64,000 bases of DNA, from positions 62,001 to 126,000 of the forward strand of contig NZ_VKKH01000007.1 of the NCBI RefSeq assembly GCF_007197995.1. The letters run 5' to 3'. The translations under genes were made by a program, and so were the position numbers. Shown here piece by piece: positions 1 through 8,142 of the stretch. The notes beneath the pieces were generated by a model, which made no database searches, had not been told where the DNA came from, and saw nothing but the letters and a program-made list of their open reading frames with translations. This stretch comes from Aliiglaciecola sp. M165. GTDB taxonomy: Bacteria > Pseudomonadota > Gammaproteobacteria > Enterobacterales > Alteromonadaceae. Positions within the stretch are counted from its first letter, which is position 1; each line of letters opens with the position of its first letter.

Positions 1-560
1 ACATTTAACACATCGGTTACCCGATCATTTAAGTCAGTTGTTGTCAGGGTGTCAAAGTCCGTGTAGTTCTGCTGTAAAAACGCCTTTGCTCTTTGATATC
101 TTTTATAAACATTATCTTTGCTTACAAATAAACGTATAGACAATGCTTCTGTTTCAAACCCACATAGACTTTTTAGAGTAAATACCAATTGAGACTCTGC
201 TGGAATGCGTTTATCACAGCTAATAAAAAACATCCGTAAAAAGGAATCTGCCAATTCATTTTCTAAAAAGATTTCATCCGTTTTTGTTTGTTCAAGAACT
301 TCATTGGTAGGATCCAACACATCAAATGGTCGTTCTTTTTTCTGTTTGTCAATTTCCCGCAATATAAAACGAAATGCGACGCGATACAGCCATCCTATCT
401 GGTTTTCAGGAGCAACTCCCCTACTCCATTTTGACAAGGATTGTTCCATAGAATATTGCACGGCGTCTTCTATGATACCCAAATATACTAAGCCAAAACG
501 CTTAGAAAAATTCGCCACCAATAAACCGTAATGATGGCGATAGCTTTCAGCGAACTTCAA
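1..560 (-). CDS. ECF42-type RNA polymerase sigma factor, C-terminus cut by window edge
   Basis: Reading the minus strand from a TTG at 558-560 gives an open frame to the window edge (about 186 residues). It begins with a sigma-70 region 2 stretch (around SYRHHYGLLVANFSKRFG and the following EDAVQYSMEQ) and later has a region 4 helix-turn-helix ending VSKDNVYKRYQRAKAFLQQ. The TTG overlaps the stop of the upstream DGPF-domain gene by three bases, which argues for translational coupling; no ATG lies nearby. ECF42 sigma factors are known to sit beside DGPF proteins and carry a long C-terminal TPR extension, which would lie beyond the window. Target genes cannot be read from here. Confidence 0.8.
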   Translation of the reverse strand, partial: MKFAESYRHHYGLLVANFSKRFGLVYLGIIEDAVQYSMEQSLSKWSRGVAPENQIGWLYRVAFRFILREIDKQKKERPFDVLDPTNEVLEQTKTDEIFLENELADSFLRMFFISCDKRIPAESQLVFTLKSLCGFETEALSIRLFVSKDNVYKRYQRAKAFLQQNYTDFDTLTTTDLNDRVTDVLN

Positions 561-898
561 GGTGTACTGATCTCTCTAATTTCAATACTAGTTGAAGGGT
601 TAGCAACCATCGGGCTGGCTTTAATAACCTCAACAGCCCCCTCTAGATCTTGGGCTTGGATCATCATGTACCCGCCTATTATTTCCTTCACCTCTACAAA
701 GGGGCCATCTTTCACCGCATCACTGGATACAACAGCTCCGCTTGACCCCAGTGCACCGCCCATGGAAACAATATTTTCAGAAAACTTCTGCTGCCATGCT
801 TGATATCTGGCGTGCATCGCTTCCATATCAGCAGGAGAAGGTTTTTCGCATTCGCCTGAAGCCGTGCGTAGAATACACATGTAGTTTTTATTACTCAT
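557..898 (-). CDS. YCII-related (DGPF domain) protein
   Basis: A 113-residue protein with the family hallmark KDGPFVEVKEIIGGYMMI near its middle and a ferredoxin-like YCII fold pattern. Length matches the family. It lies directly upstream of, and overlaps, the ECF sigma gene. This is the standard partnership of ECF42 sigma factors, where DGPF proteins are thought to act in the signalling or as targets; their biochemical role is not established. The two form a small leftward operon transcribed from the 899-1394 gap. Confidence 0.85.
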   Translation of the reverse strand: MSNKNYMCILRTASGECEKPSPADMEAMHARYQAWQQKFSENIVSMGGALGSSGAVVSSDAVKDGPFVEVKEIIGGYMMIQAQDLEGAVEVIKASPMVANPSTSIEIREISTP

Positions 899-1394
899 TT
901 TTAAAACCCTTTAATGTTTACTAGTTAAGACGAAAGTTAGTTACCGTCATTATATAGTGCCTTGAGGTGAGTAACTTTGGACACCAAACCAAATTATTTT
1001 TGTTGTCAGCGTGCAATTTCCTAGTATTTTATAATAGCAATGTGAAGAACATAATAAACAAAGATAGTTGACCACTATAATAAGCATGAAACAAATAGAT
1101 ATGTTGAAAAACGGATTCATTTATTTCTATCCCCCCTACACTTTCAGTCACCAACCAATCCTTTTCAAGTTAGAAAATTGAATACTAGTTGATGCATTGA
1201 ACAAACCGAAACAAGCTAATTTGCAACAAGCGTCGTCAATGAATGCAGTCAATAATGAACTAGTATAGGACTGGATCACGGTAGAAAAACGTGTCATAAC
1301 TGGCGCAGCTCTTTTTGGTCCATGATTTAGTGCGATCAGAAATCATGAGAAATCAAGTTACTTAAACAATTAACGAAACATTAGTATATAGAAT
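899..1394. other. Divergent intergenic region, nothing recognised
   Basis: About 500 bases between the leftward DGPF gene and the rightward DUF432 gene. It must hold both promoters. I see no convincing ORF, RNA gene or strong palindrome, and no clear Shine-Dalgarno sequence just before the 1395 start. Confidence 0.5.
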
Positions 1395-2186
1395 ATGACG
1401 ACCAATAAAGAATGGTGGGGCGAGTTTGCGTTTAATCAGGACGAAACAAAATGTTGGCGAATCGGCGATAGATTTATTGCAATAAAGCGCAGCGAACGTG
1501 AGTGGACAATCTGGAACAATGAATCAGCGAATGAAATAAATAAACCAGTTATCGTTAATAAGCAAAAATCGCGAGAGTCATTTCAAGATGTTAGCTTCGA
1601 ACGGTTTATGGTCTGCCAAACTACAGACATTGTGCATGTCGAACCATCATTAGCTGATCGATCAATTATAGTGCGGCCAAGTAAGCCTTTGGTCGTCATG
1701 CCCTTCGAGAAAATACAACTTTATGTCAGTACGCCAATTTGGATGACAATTTCTGTTCCAAATATAGAAACCCCAATGTCGGACATACCTTTTTGGCGAC
1801 CTTCTGACTCGTGGTTTGGCCCTTCCACAATGTCAGGGGATATTTGTTACTCAAAATATACAGACGCAAAAGTTAAGCAAGAAGATTTAGAGATGAGGTC
1901 GCATAGGGCTTCAACCATGGTAACGGTAACAAATGATCAAGAAGAGCCTTTAATTATCCAAAGGCTGAATCTTCCCGTTCCGTCTTTGAAAACGTACAGC
2001 AATGGCAATGGGCATTTTTGGACAGACCAGATAAGTATTTTACAAAGGACTGAACACTCAAAACCCGTTTCCCACGTTAAACACAGCCCCCCCGAAGACG
2101 TTCATACTATGACTCAAGTATCTGAATCGCGTGAGCTAAGTAATAAATCTTCATTTTTATCATCGATAAAAAACCTTATAGGTTAA
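1395..2186 (+). CDS. DUF432 family protein beside an MscS channel
   Basis: A 263-residue soluble protein with no signal peptide or membrane segment. The central part (VMPFEKIQLYVSTPIWM, then FWRPSDSWFGPSTMSGDICY) resembles the DUF432 family, of unknown function and often encoded next to MscS-type channels. The last 60 or so residues are polar and low in predicted order. The next gene starts 20 bases downstream on the same strand and encodes such a channel, so the two are probably co-transcribed and the protein may modulate or report on the channel. No good ribosome-binding site precedes the ATG, so the start could be slightly different. Confidence 0.65.
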   Translation: MTTNKEWWGEFAFNQDETKCWRIGDRFIAIKRSEREWTIWNNESANEINKPVIVNKQKSRESFQDVSFERFMVCQTTDIVHVEPSLADRSIIVRPSKPLVVMPFEKIQLYVSTPIWMTISVPNIETPMSDIPFWRPSDSWFGPSTMSGDICYSKYTDAKVKQEDLEMRSHRASTMVTVTNDQEEPLIIQRLNLPVPSLKTYSNGNGHFWTDQISILQRTEHSKPVSHVKHSPPEDVHTMTQVSESRELSNKSSFLSSIKNLIG

Positions 2187-2206
2187 TTATCATCGGAGCG
2201 TAACCT

Positions 2207-3100
2207 ATGGAAAACACTGACCAAACTCTGTCACTGTTAGAAAGATTTCATTTGTTTGATGTATTCCAAGCAATAATAATTTTATTTGTTGGGTATTTTG
2301 TAGCCCGTTTTTTAAGTAACCTGATTTTGCGTTTTAACATCGCCAATATGACCCCTCATGCACAAGTACTTGTAAGGAGAGGGATTTTCTACGGCATTAT
2401 GATAATAATGTTAATGTCAGCATTACGTGAATTAGGTTTTGATTTAAGTGTTATCTTAGGAGCCGCTGGAATATTAAGTGTTGCGATTGGATTTGCTTCA
2501 CAAACGTCGGCTTCAAACCTCATCAGTGGCATTTTTCTTATGATGGAAAGGCCATTTTCGATAGGTGATGTTATTCGCATTGATCAAACGCTTGGAGAGG
2601 TCATTTCTATTGATCTACTCTCTGTAAAAATACGAACTTTTGACAATCTTTTTGTGCGGGTGCCCAACGAGTCAATGATAAAGAGTCAAGTGACTACCCT
2701 TACGCGTTTTCCAATCAGGCGCGCCGACCTGAAAATAGGAATTGCCTACAAAGAGGATATTGAAAAAGTTAAAACTATATTAAATGAAGTGGCAGATAAA
2801 AATCCAATGTGTCTAAATGAACCTGCTCCCCTGTTTATTCTATTAGGGTTTGGCACTTCGTCTGTGGATATTCAATTTTCAGTTTGGGCAAAAAGAGAAA
2901 ACTTTTTACTTCTTAAAAATGAGATCTATCAACAGATCAAAGAAGCTTTCGATAACAATGCCGTAGAAATACCCTTCCCTCATTTAAGTCTTTATTCGGG
3001 AGAAGCGAGCAAACCCATATCGGTGTCACTTTCAGACATTTCGGATGGAAAAAGTAGCTCACCGGCAGCCCAACAAATCGCAAATAAAGATCAAAAATAG
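2207..3100 (+). CDS. MscS-family mechanosensitive ion channel
   Basis: A 297-residue inner-membrane protein: three N-terminal hydrophobic segments (about residues 17-40, 55-75, 78-105), the third rich in Ala and Gly as expected for the pore helix (ILGAAGILSVAIGFASQTSA), then the conserved beta domain (MERPFSIGDVIRI, VSIDLLSVKIRTFDN, RVPNESMIKSQV) and the alpha/beta vestibule. Length is close to E. coli MscS. Such channels release solutes upon hypo-osmotic shock. It follows DUF432 after a 20-base gap with a GGAG-type ribosome-binding site. The tail after residue 265 is polar and variable. Confidence 0.9.
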   Translation: MENTDQTLSLLERFHLFDVFQAIIILFVGYFVARFLSNLILRFNIANMTPHAQVLVRRGIFYGIMIIMLMSALRELGFDLSVILGAAGILSVAIGFASQTSASNLISGIFLMMERPFSIGDVIRIDQTLGEVISIDLLSVKIRTFDNLFVRVPNESMIKSQVTTLTRFPIRRADLKIGIAYKEDIEKVKTILNEVADKNPMCLNEPAPLFILLGFGTSSVDIQFSVWAKRENFLLLKNEIYQQIKEAFDNNAVEIPFPHLSLYSGEASKPISVSLSDISDGKSSSPAAQQIANKDQK

Positions 3101-3360
3101 TGCAGTAGAACAAGCCTGATAGATAAGCTTAAAATGAAGCGATAGTGCTTTTTAATTGACAATGAAGTCGTTCGGGCGGTACACAACAAAGCAGTCAATT
3201 AATCACTTATCCAAGCCAACATTAGCTTGAGGATATTTAACGATATTTGTCACTAAGTTTTGACTCTTGGTCACCTCACTACTCTTCACAAATAGAGTAA
3301 TAACACAAGGTCACAAAATGATAGACATCTTAAGATGGCAGTCTAAGTAAAGTTACCGTT

Positions 3361-3756
3361 TCAAGGTATTTCGATACCCAAACGTTTAAAATATTTGAGC
3401 GCTTCAGTCTTAGTAAAAACTTTAAAAGGGACAACTTTGGACTCTTTAAAATAAGGTAATAGTTCGTCACCCTGCTTTTCATGATCGACGATCCATACTT
3501 CGGCTATTTGCGTTCGTCTATTAAGCATCAATTTACTTTTAAAGGGGGATTCAAAGACTTCCTTTGGAAGAATCCAGCCACGCATGTCTACACACATACC
3601 CCACTCGCGGCCTTTAAATACCTGCACAAATTCAACGAGTTTGCTTATGTATTCCAGATCTTTTTGGATTGTCCACACACCAGTGATCGTGATGTAAATC
3701 ACGTTTTTATATCGGTCTATAGAGAACTCACATTGCGTCAGCGTCATCAACCTCAA
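3361..3756 (-). CDS. Unknown protein, possibly STAS/SpoIIAA-like
   Basis: A 131-residue soluble protein. The beta-alpha pattern (YKNVIYITITGVWT, then a helix, GMCVDMRGW, AEVWIVD, VPFKVFTKTEALKYFKRLG) is like the SpoIIAA/STAS-like fold seen in small gammaproteobacterial proteins, but I recognise no signature residues. Two downstream ATG codons (residues 1 and 4) are possible starts. It is transcribed alone and leftward, divergent from the 4086 gene. Function is not assigned. Confidence 0.6.
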   Translation of the reverse strand: MRLMTLTQCEFSIDRYKNVIYITITGVWTIQKDLEYISKLVEFVQVFKGREWGMCVDMRGWILPKEVFESPFKSKLMLNRRTQIAEVWIVDHEKQGDELLPYFKESKVVPFKVFTKTEALKYFKRLGIEIP

Positions 3757-4085
3757 TTTTTCTGGACGTAGATTAATCGTTCAAGTTGTTTGATTTGTAC
3801 ACATTTTTAAAGGTTGTGGTTCACATTACAACAAAGAAAAAACTAATACAGCTGTTACAAGAAATCCTATTGAAGACGGTCTTTTGGGTAATTAAAACCA
3901 ATTTAACAAAAGTTGTTTTTTAATATAACCATTGTACTCTCAAATTTTGTTATGTTAATGAATGTTAAAGTATTTCAAATTTACGGTAAGACGAATTCAT
4001 ATTTTGCCGATACAATACTGAGCTGTTGTCTTTGAATGCCGCTTTTGTTTGCATTTTTGAATTGGTTTGATCATTTAAAACGGTT
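3757..4085. other. Divergent intergenic region
   Basis: About 330 AT-rich bases between the leftward STAS-like gene and the rightward coiled-coil gene. No RNA gene, repeat or known operator stands out. Confidence 0.45.
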
Positions 4086-4667
4086 ATGTTTGAAAAATTA
4101 AAGGTTGAAAAAGTCGAATTGGTAAAAAGAGTTATTCGTCAGAATAACTATGACCAATATGAAAAAACGCACAGACAGTGTGTTGAGCTTGGCTTGAATA
4201 TAAACCGTCAAGCGCTTGACCGTTTCGCCAACAAATTGGAATTGATAGACAAAGCACAATTATCTAAACGCCAATTTGAGCTGCATAAATTAGAAATCGC
4301 CGCGCAAGAGCAGAAAGAAAGGCGACAACAACAGCACGTTTCTAAAAGCGCAACAAACCAACCACCTGCCAGCTTGCGTAGCAATAAAGATCGTGAACTG
4401 GATGCTCACTTGGAACAGTATGACGAGTCTTATACTGAGGAAGCTGTTATTTCGACTCCTCAGCCTCCTAAACGACGCGTAGCTCCTCAGCAAAAAAATA
4501 AAATGACTCGCCATGGGTCAATGCCTGGCGACATGACATACGAACAAGTCAAACAACGTGAAACAGAAATTACTTTCGAGTTAGGCGAGCTAAAAATCAG
4601 AGAAAATGAGCTTCTACAAGAATTAATTCGGTTAACAGAAGCCCTTGATAAAAATCAAAAAAATTAG
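4086..4667 (+). CDS. Unknown charged coiled-coil protein
   Basis: A 193-residue, highly charged protein. Residues 1-85 are helical and basic (KLKVEKVELVKRVIRQNN and following); residues 85-150 are Gln/Pro/Arg-rich and probably disordered; the last 40 residues (YEQVKQRETEITFELGELK and on) form a heptad-like coiled coil. No signal peptide or catalytic motif is visible. It stands alone between two intergenic gaps. I do not recognise the family and assign no function. Confidence 0.65.
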   Translation: MFEKLKVEKVELVKRVIRQNNYDQYEKTHRQCVELGLNINRQALDRFANKLELIDKAQLSKRQFELHKLEIAAQEQKERRQQQHVSKSATNQPPASLRSNKDRELDAHLEQYDESYTEEAVISTPQPPKRRVAPQQKNKMTRHGSMPGDMTYEQVKQRETEITFELGELKIRENELLQELIRLTEALDKNQKN

Positions 4668-4757
4668 ATATATTTTCGTGAATTACGATTAAACACTTTG
4701 GTCCAATGCAATCAGCGTTGTATATTGTTACTTCATTTATGATTTCTCACGGTTAAT

Positions 4758-6332
4758 ATGGAATTTGCATTCATTCTCGTTGCTTTTGTATGTGGTCTAG
4801 CCATTAAAATAGTAGGACTCCCTCCCCTAATTGGCTTTCTCATTGCTGGCTTTACTCTAAATTTTCTTGGGTTTGAGCCTGACACATCGATTCAAACATT
4901 AGCGAACCTCGGTATAACCCTCATGTTATTCACAATTGGGTTAAAACTTAATATTCGAGACTTAATGAAGCCTGAAGTTTGGCTAGGCGGCACGCTCCAC
5001 ATGGTAATTTGGCTCGCTCTGGTATCATCTTGCTTCATTTTTCTGACAATTTTAGGGATTGGTTATTTTGCTACCATAGATATGACTAGTGCGGCACTTA
5101 TCGCCTTTGCACTAAGTTTTAGCAGTACGGTTTGTATCGTAAAAATTCTGGAAGAAAACGGCGAGATAAAGACCCGGCATGGCAAAATTGCGATTGGGAT
5201 ATTGGTTCTTCAAGATATATTTGCCGTTGTTTTTCTTGTTGTAGCGACAGGTAAAATTCCTTCCATTTGGTCTGCTGCACTATTGCTATTATTTTTTGCC
5301 AAACCAATTTGGTCAATTGTTTTGGAAAAAGCTGGCCACGGTGAAATGTTGCCGTTAACAGGTTTTTTAGTCGCCCTAGGGGGATACGAATTATTTGAGC
5401 TGGTAGGCGTAAAAGGCGATTTAGGCGCCCTGATTGTTGGAATGCTCATCGCAAATCATTCTAAAGCAGCCGAGTTAGCAAAGTCATTAATGAGTTTCAA
5501 GGATTTATTTCTTATTGGCTTTTTCCTTTCTATTGGTTTCACAGCACTCCCCAACATAGAAATGCTCATTACTGCTATCGGTTTTTGTTTATTAATTCCT
5601 ATTAAATTTGGGCTGTTTTTCAGCGTTTTTACTCGACTAAAACTCAGAGCTAGAACGTCTTACCTGTCGAGTTTAGTACTAGGTAATTACAGCGAGTTTG
5701 GCCTAATTGTTGCGGCATTAATGGTGAATTTAGGTGTGCTGGATAAACATTGGCTCGTGGTACTCGCTTTATCAGTTTCGTTTTCTTTTTTATTTACTGG
5801 TTATGGGTATCGGAATTCCCATCAACAATATAATCGGATCAAAAACAAACTTAAAAAATATGAACACCCACAACGTCTCAAAGAAGATATTTATGATCAA
5901 CCGGAAAATGTAAGAGTGTTGATAATTGGAATGGGGCGAGTGGGTAAAGGCGCTTATTTAGCGCTGAAAGATGAAATTGATGAACAAGTGTGGGGAATGG
6001 ATGCCGACCCCATTCGCATCGCAAAGCTTAAGAAGCTTGGTATGCAAGTACTAACAGGTGATGGTGAGGATATTGATTTTTGGGAAAATTTTGATTTAAC
6101 CAACACAGAAATCGTAATGCTTGCGGTTCCGTCAGTTGAAGATATCAGCAATATCACTCAGCAACTTCGCAGTGTAAAATTTAATGGGACTGTCGCCTCA
6201 ATCGCTCGCTATGAAGACGAAATCGAATTACTGCAAAAAGCCGGTGCCGATAAAGTATTTAACTTTTTCACGGAAGCAGGAACAGGATTCGCAGAAGAAA
6301 GTCTGCAGATGCTCTCGTCACAATCTAACTAA
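4758..6332 (+). CDS. CPA2-family monovalent cation:proton antiporter (KefB/YbaL-like)
   Basis: A 524-residue protein. Residues 1-355 hold about ten to eleven hydrophobic segments with the Na+/H+ exchanger pattern of CPA2 (GFLIAGFTLNFLG; ALSFSSTVCIVKIL; GILVLQDIFAVVF). From about residue 385 a Rossmann-type TrkA-N/RCK domain follows, with RVLIIGMGRVGKGAY as nucleotide-binding loop and VWGMDADPIRIAKLKKLG after it. No TrkA-C domain is evident. These proteins exchange K+ or Na+ for protons across the inner membrane and are gated by nucleotides or glutathione adducts; the substrate here is unknown. Single gene. Confidence 0.88.
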   Translation: MEFAFILVAFVCGLAIKIVGLPPLIGFLIAGFTLNFLGFEPDTSIQTLANLGITLMLFTIGLKLNIRDLMKPEVWLGGTLHMVIWLALVSSCFIFLTILGIGYFATIDMTSAALIAFALSFSSTVCIVKILEENGEIKTRHGKIAIGILVLQDIFAVVFLVVATGKIPSIWSAALLLLFFAKPIWSIVLEKAGHGEMLPLTGFLVALGGYELFELVGVKGDLGALIVGMLIANHSKAAELAKSLMSFKDLFLIGFFLSIGFTALPNIEMLITAIGFCLLIPIKFGLFFSVFTRLKLRARTSYLSSLVLGNYSEFGLIVAALMVNLGVLDKHWLVVLALSVSFSFLFTGYGYRNSHQQYNRIKNKLKKYEHPQRLKEDIYDQPENVRVLIIGMGRVGKGAYLALKDEIDEQVWGMDADPIRIAKLKKLGMQVLTGDGEDIDFWENFDLTNTEIVMLAVPSVEDISNITQQLRSVKFNGTVASIARYEDEIELLQKAGADKVFNFFTEAGTGFAEESLQMLSSQSN

Positions 6333-6343
6333 TAACAATGTCA

Positions 6344-6366
6344 ACAATGATAATCATTATCATTGT
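6344..6366. promoter_or_regulatory. Fur box upstream of the bacterioferritin pair
   Basis: A 23-base palindrome perfect except for its central base; the core TGATAATCATTATCA (6348-6362) matches the 7-1-7 Fur consensus exactly. It lies between the antiporter stop and the bacterioferritin start. A possible -10 (TATACT, 6418-6423) lies about 50 bases downstream of it. Because Fur commonly represses promoters it overlaps and can also act from upstream on iron-storage genes, the direction of control cannot be read from the bases. Confidence 0.88.
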
Positions 6367-6452
6367 CTATCCATTTGTTTTTTAACGTTTTTTCTTTTAT
6401 CGGGCGTTTAAATACTCTATACTTTTGTAACGAATTCGTCGGAGGTTAGTGA

Positions 6453-6929
6453 ATGAAAGGCCAACCCAATATCATCGCCGCGTTGAATGACGCGTTAACC
6501 GTTGAACTCACGTCCATCAATCAATATTTTTTGCATGCCCGCATGTACAAAAATTGGGGGTTTGAGGCACTCAACAGTGTATGTTACAAAAAATCCATTA
6601 AAGACATGAAACAAGCTGATGCACTAATAGAACGTATATTGTTTCTTGAAGGACTCCCTAACCTTCAAATGCTTGGGAAATTATACATCGGTGAAGAAAC
6701 CGAAGAAATGTTGCATTGCGATAAAAAGTTTCAATTAGAACAAATTCCCAAAATGAAATCAGCGATTGCGCTATGCGAATCTGAACAGGATTATGTTTCC
6801 AGAGATTTGCTCGAAGACATTCTGGAATATGAAGAAGAACATTTAGATTGGTTAGAAACACAAGAGTACCAAATCTCCTCAATGGGGATTGAAAACTATC
6901 TGCAAAGCCAAGTTGGTACAGGAGACTAA
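6453..6929 (+). CDS. Bacterioferritin subunit, haem-ligand type with degenerate ferroxidase centre
   Basis: A 158-residue four-helix-bundle bacterioferritin (KGQPNIIAALNDALTVEL start; RILFLEGLPNLQ). Counting against E. coli Bfr, the haem ligand Met52 is kept, but three of six ferroxidase ligands are changed: Glu51 to Asp, His54 to Gln, Glu94 to Gln; Glu18, Glu127 and His130 remain. The subunit therefore probably binds haem but oxidises iron poorly. The second gene (2-base gap) has the reciprocal pattern, so the two should build a mixed 24-mer iron store, as known for two-subunit Bfr systems. GGAGGT ribosome site at 6441; Fur box upstream. Confidence 0.9.
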   Translation: MKGQPNIIAALNDALTVELTSINQYFLHARMYKNWGFEALNSVCYKKSIKDMKQADALIERILFLEGLPNLQMLGKLYIGEETEEMLHCDKKFQLEQIPKMKSAIALCESEQDYVSRDLLEDILEYEEEHLDWLETQEYQISSMGIENYLQSQVGTGD

Positions 6930-6931
6930 TT

Positions 6932-7399
6932 ATGAAAGGCAACCAAAACATTATCAACGCATTAAATGGACTATTGGCGTACGAACTTGCAGCCATGGAT
7001 CAATATTTTATTCATTCTCAAATGTACCAGGATTGGGGATTAAACAAGCTTTATGAGCGCATCGCTCACGAGTTTGAGGACGAGAAGGGTCACGCAACAA
7101 AGCTAATTGAGAGAATGCTTTTCTTGGAAGGCACGCCAGATATGACCAATCGTGAAGGTTTTCAGGTAGGTAATGATGTGCCGGCCATGCTGGAAAGCGA
7201 TTTACGCGTTGAATATGCCGTGACAGACAAACTCAAACAAACAATTGCTTTGTGTGAAGTGGAAAAAGATTTTGTCACCCGAGACATGTTAATGGTGTTA
7301 CTGGATGATACTGAAATGGATCATGCTTACTGGCTTGAGCAGCAATTGGGGCTAATTAAACGACTAGGGCTGCAAAATTACCTTCAGTCTCAATTGTAA
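6932..7399 (+). CDS. Bacterioferritin subunit, ferroxidase type lacking the haem methionine
   Basis: A 155-residue bacterioferritin. Glu18, Glu51, His54 and Glu94 align with the diiron ligands of E. coli Bfr; the last pair falls at Glu128/His131 (LDDTEMDHAYWLEQQ) because of one inserted residue. Position 52 is Lys, so the axial haem Met is absent. This is the catalytic partner of the preceding haem-type subunit, and iron oxidation and storage should occur here in the cytoplasm. The start is two bases after the first gene's stop, implying one transcript. Its 3' end overlaps the tail of the opposing 7390-7884 gene by ten bases. Confidence 0.9.
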   Translation: MKGNQNIINALNGLLAYELAAMDQYFIHSQMYQDWGLNKLYERIAHEFEDEKGHATKLIERMLFLEGTPDMTNREGFQVGNDVPAMLESDLRVEYAVTDKLKQTIALCEVEKDFVTRDMLMVLLDDTEMDHAYWLEQQLGLIKRLGLQNYLQSQL

Positions 7400-7884
7400 T
7401 TGGTCTGAAAAAATACACTAACTTGGTGTTCTTGGCCTGTGCGGAAATCTGTCAGGTCGAGAACCAACTTCCATCGCATACGTGGTTCACTACATGCCCC
7501 TAAAAACAGCTCGATTTGATGATTAATTGCGTTGTTTAGCGTGACGCTTTTGCCTATCGCCAAGTTAGTTTTTCCCATAAACATATTGGTGCCTTCAACC
7601 CAGCCCTTTTGTAAGACAAAATGAGCATTGTGTTCAACGGAAAATTTAATTACTTCTTCAATAACAATCGGATACTGTTCAAAGTTTAGAGTGACTTCAC
7701 TATCAACCAACTTCAAAGTGCATGATTTGCTTTCGAGGTAACAATGATTCTCGAAAATTTCGTTATTCCCCAGATTATTTAAAAAATAAACTCCGGTAAG
7801 AATTGAAATCACAACTATAATTGGAAAGGTTTGTTTAATCAGCGTGTTGTACCCTGGTTTGAGTCTATGGTGAACAGAAATCAC
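7390..7884 (-). CDS. Unknown single-pass membrane protein
   Basis: A 164-residue protein with one N-terminal membrane segment (about residues 20-38, FPIIVVISILTGVYFLNNLG) and a C-terminal extracytoplasmic domain with two early cysteines (CYLESKSC) and mostly beta-type sequence. It resembles small unnamed membrane proteins found near cbb3 oxidase genes in Alteromonadales, but I do not recognise a named family. It is transcribed divergently from ccoN, so the FNR site at 7937 lies in its upstream region as well. Confidence 0.55.
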   Translation of the reverse strand: MISVHHRLKPGYNTLIKQTFPIIVVISILTGVYFLNNLGNNEIFENHCYLESKSCTLKLVDSEVTLNFEQYPIVIEEVIKFSVEHNAHFVLQKGWVEGTNMFMGKTNLAIGKSVTLNNAINHQIELFLGACSEPRMRWKLVLDLTDFRTGQEHQVSVFFQTNYN

Positions 7885-7936
7885 ACAAACATTTCGAATG
7901 TTTCATAGTTGAAAAACAAAAATTAGCGGATTTCTA

Positions 7937-7950
7937 TTGATTGAGATCAA
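7937..7950. promoter_or_regulatory. FNR box upstream of ccoN
   Basis: TTGAT-TGAG-ATCAA matches the FNR/ANR consensus TTGATnnnnATCAA without a mismatch. It stands about 190 bases before the ccoN start and 53 bases before the divergent membrane-protein gene. The fnr gene itself is at 15274 in the same cluster, so oxygen-limited induction of the oxidase operon is the natural reading. Confidence 0.88.
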
Positions 7951-8142
7951 GCATACACTGATTAGAGTATCTTTTTTAGTTTAAAAACTTTAAGATCTCG
8001 CCCGGATTAACCTAGGATTAAGCACGTAATTCAGTGACTTAGGTTAAAAGATTGTTAATAAAGGCAATTTAATCAATTTACACTTAACGAAAGGTACTGA
8101 GATACCGAACGTCAATAATAATGAAGTGGAAGACACATTAAT

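Noticed and set aside
205-531. Rightward open frame of 108 codons
   Set aside because: It is antisense to the sigma-factor frame on the minus strand, which has clear region 2 and region 4 sequence.
6184-6411. Rightward frame crossing the antiporter end and the Fur box
   Set aside because: It is out of frame with the antiporter gene, covers a regulatory palindrome and has no family resemblance.
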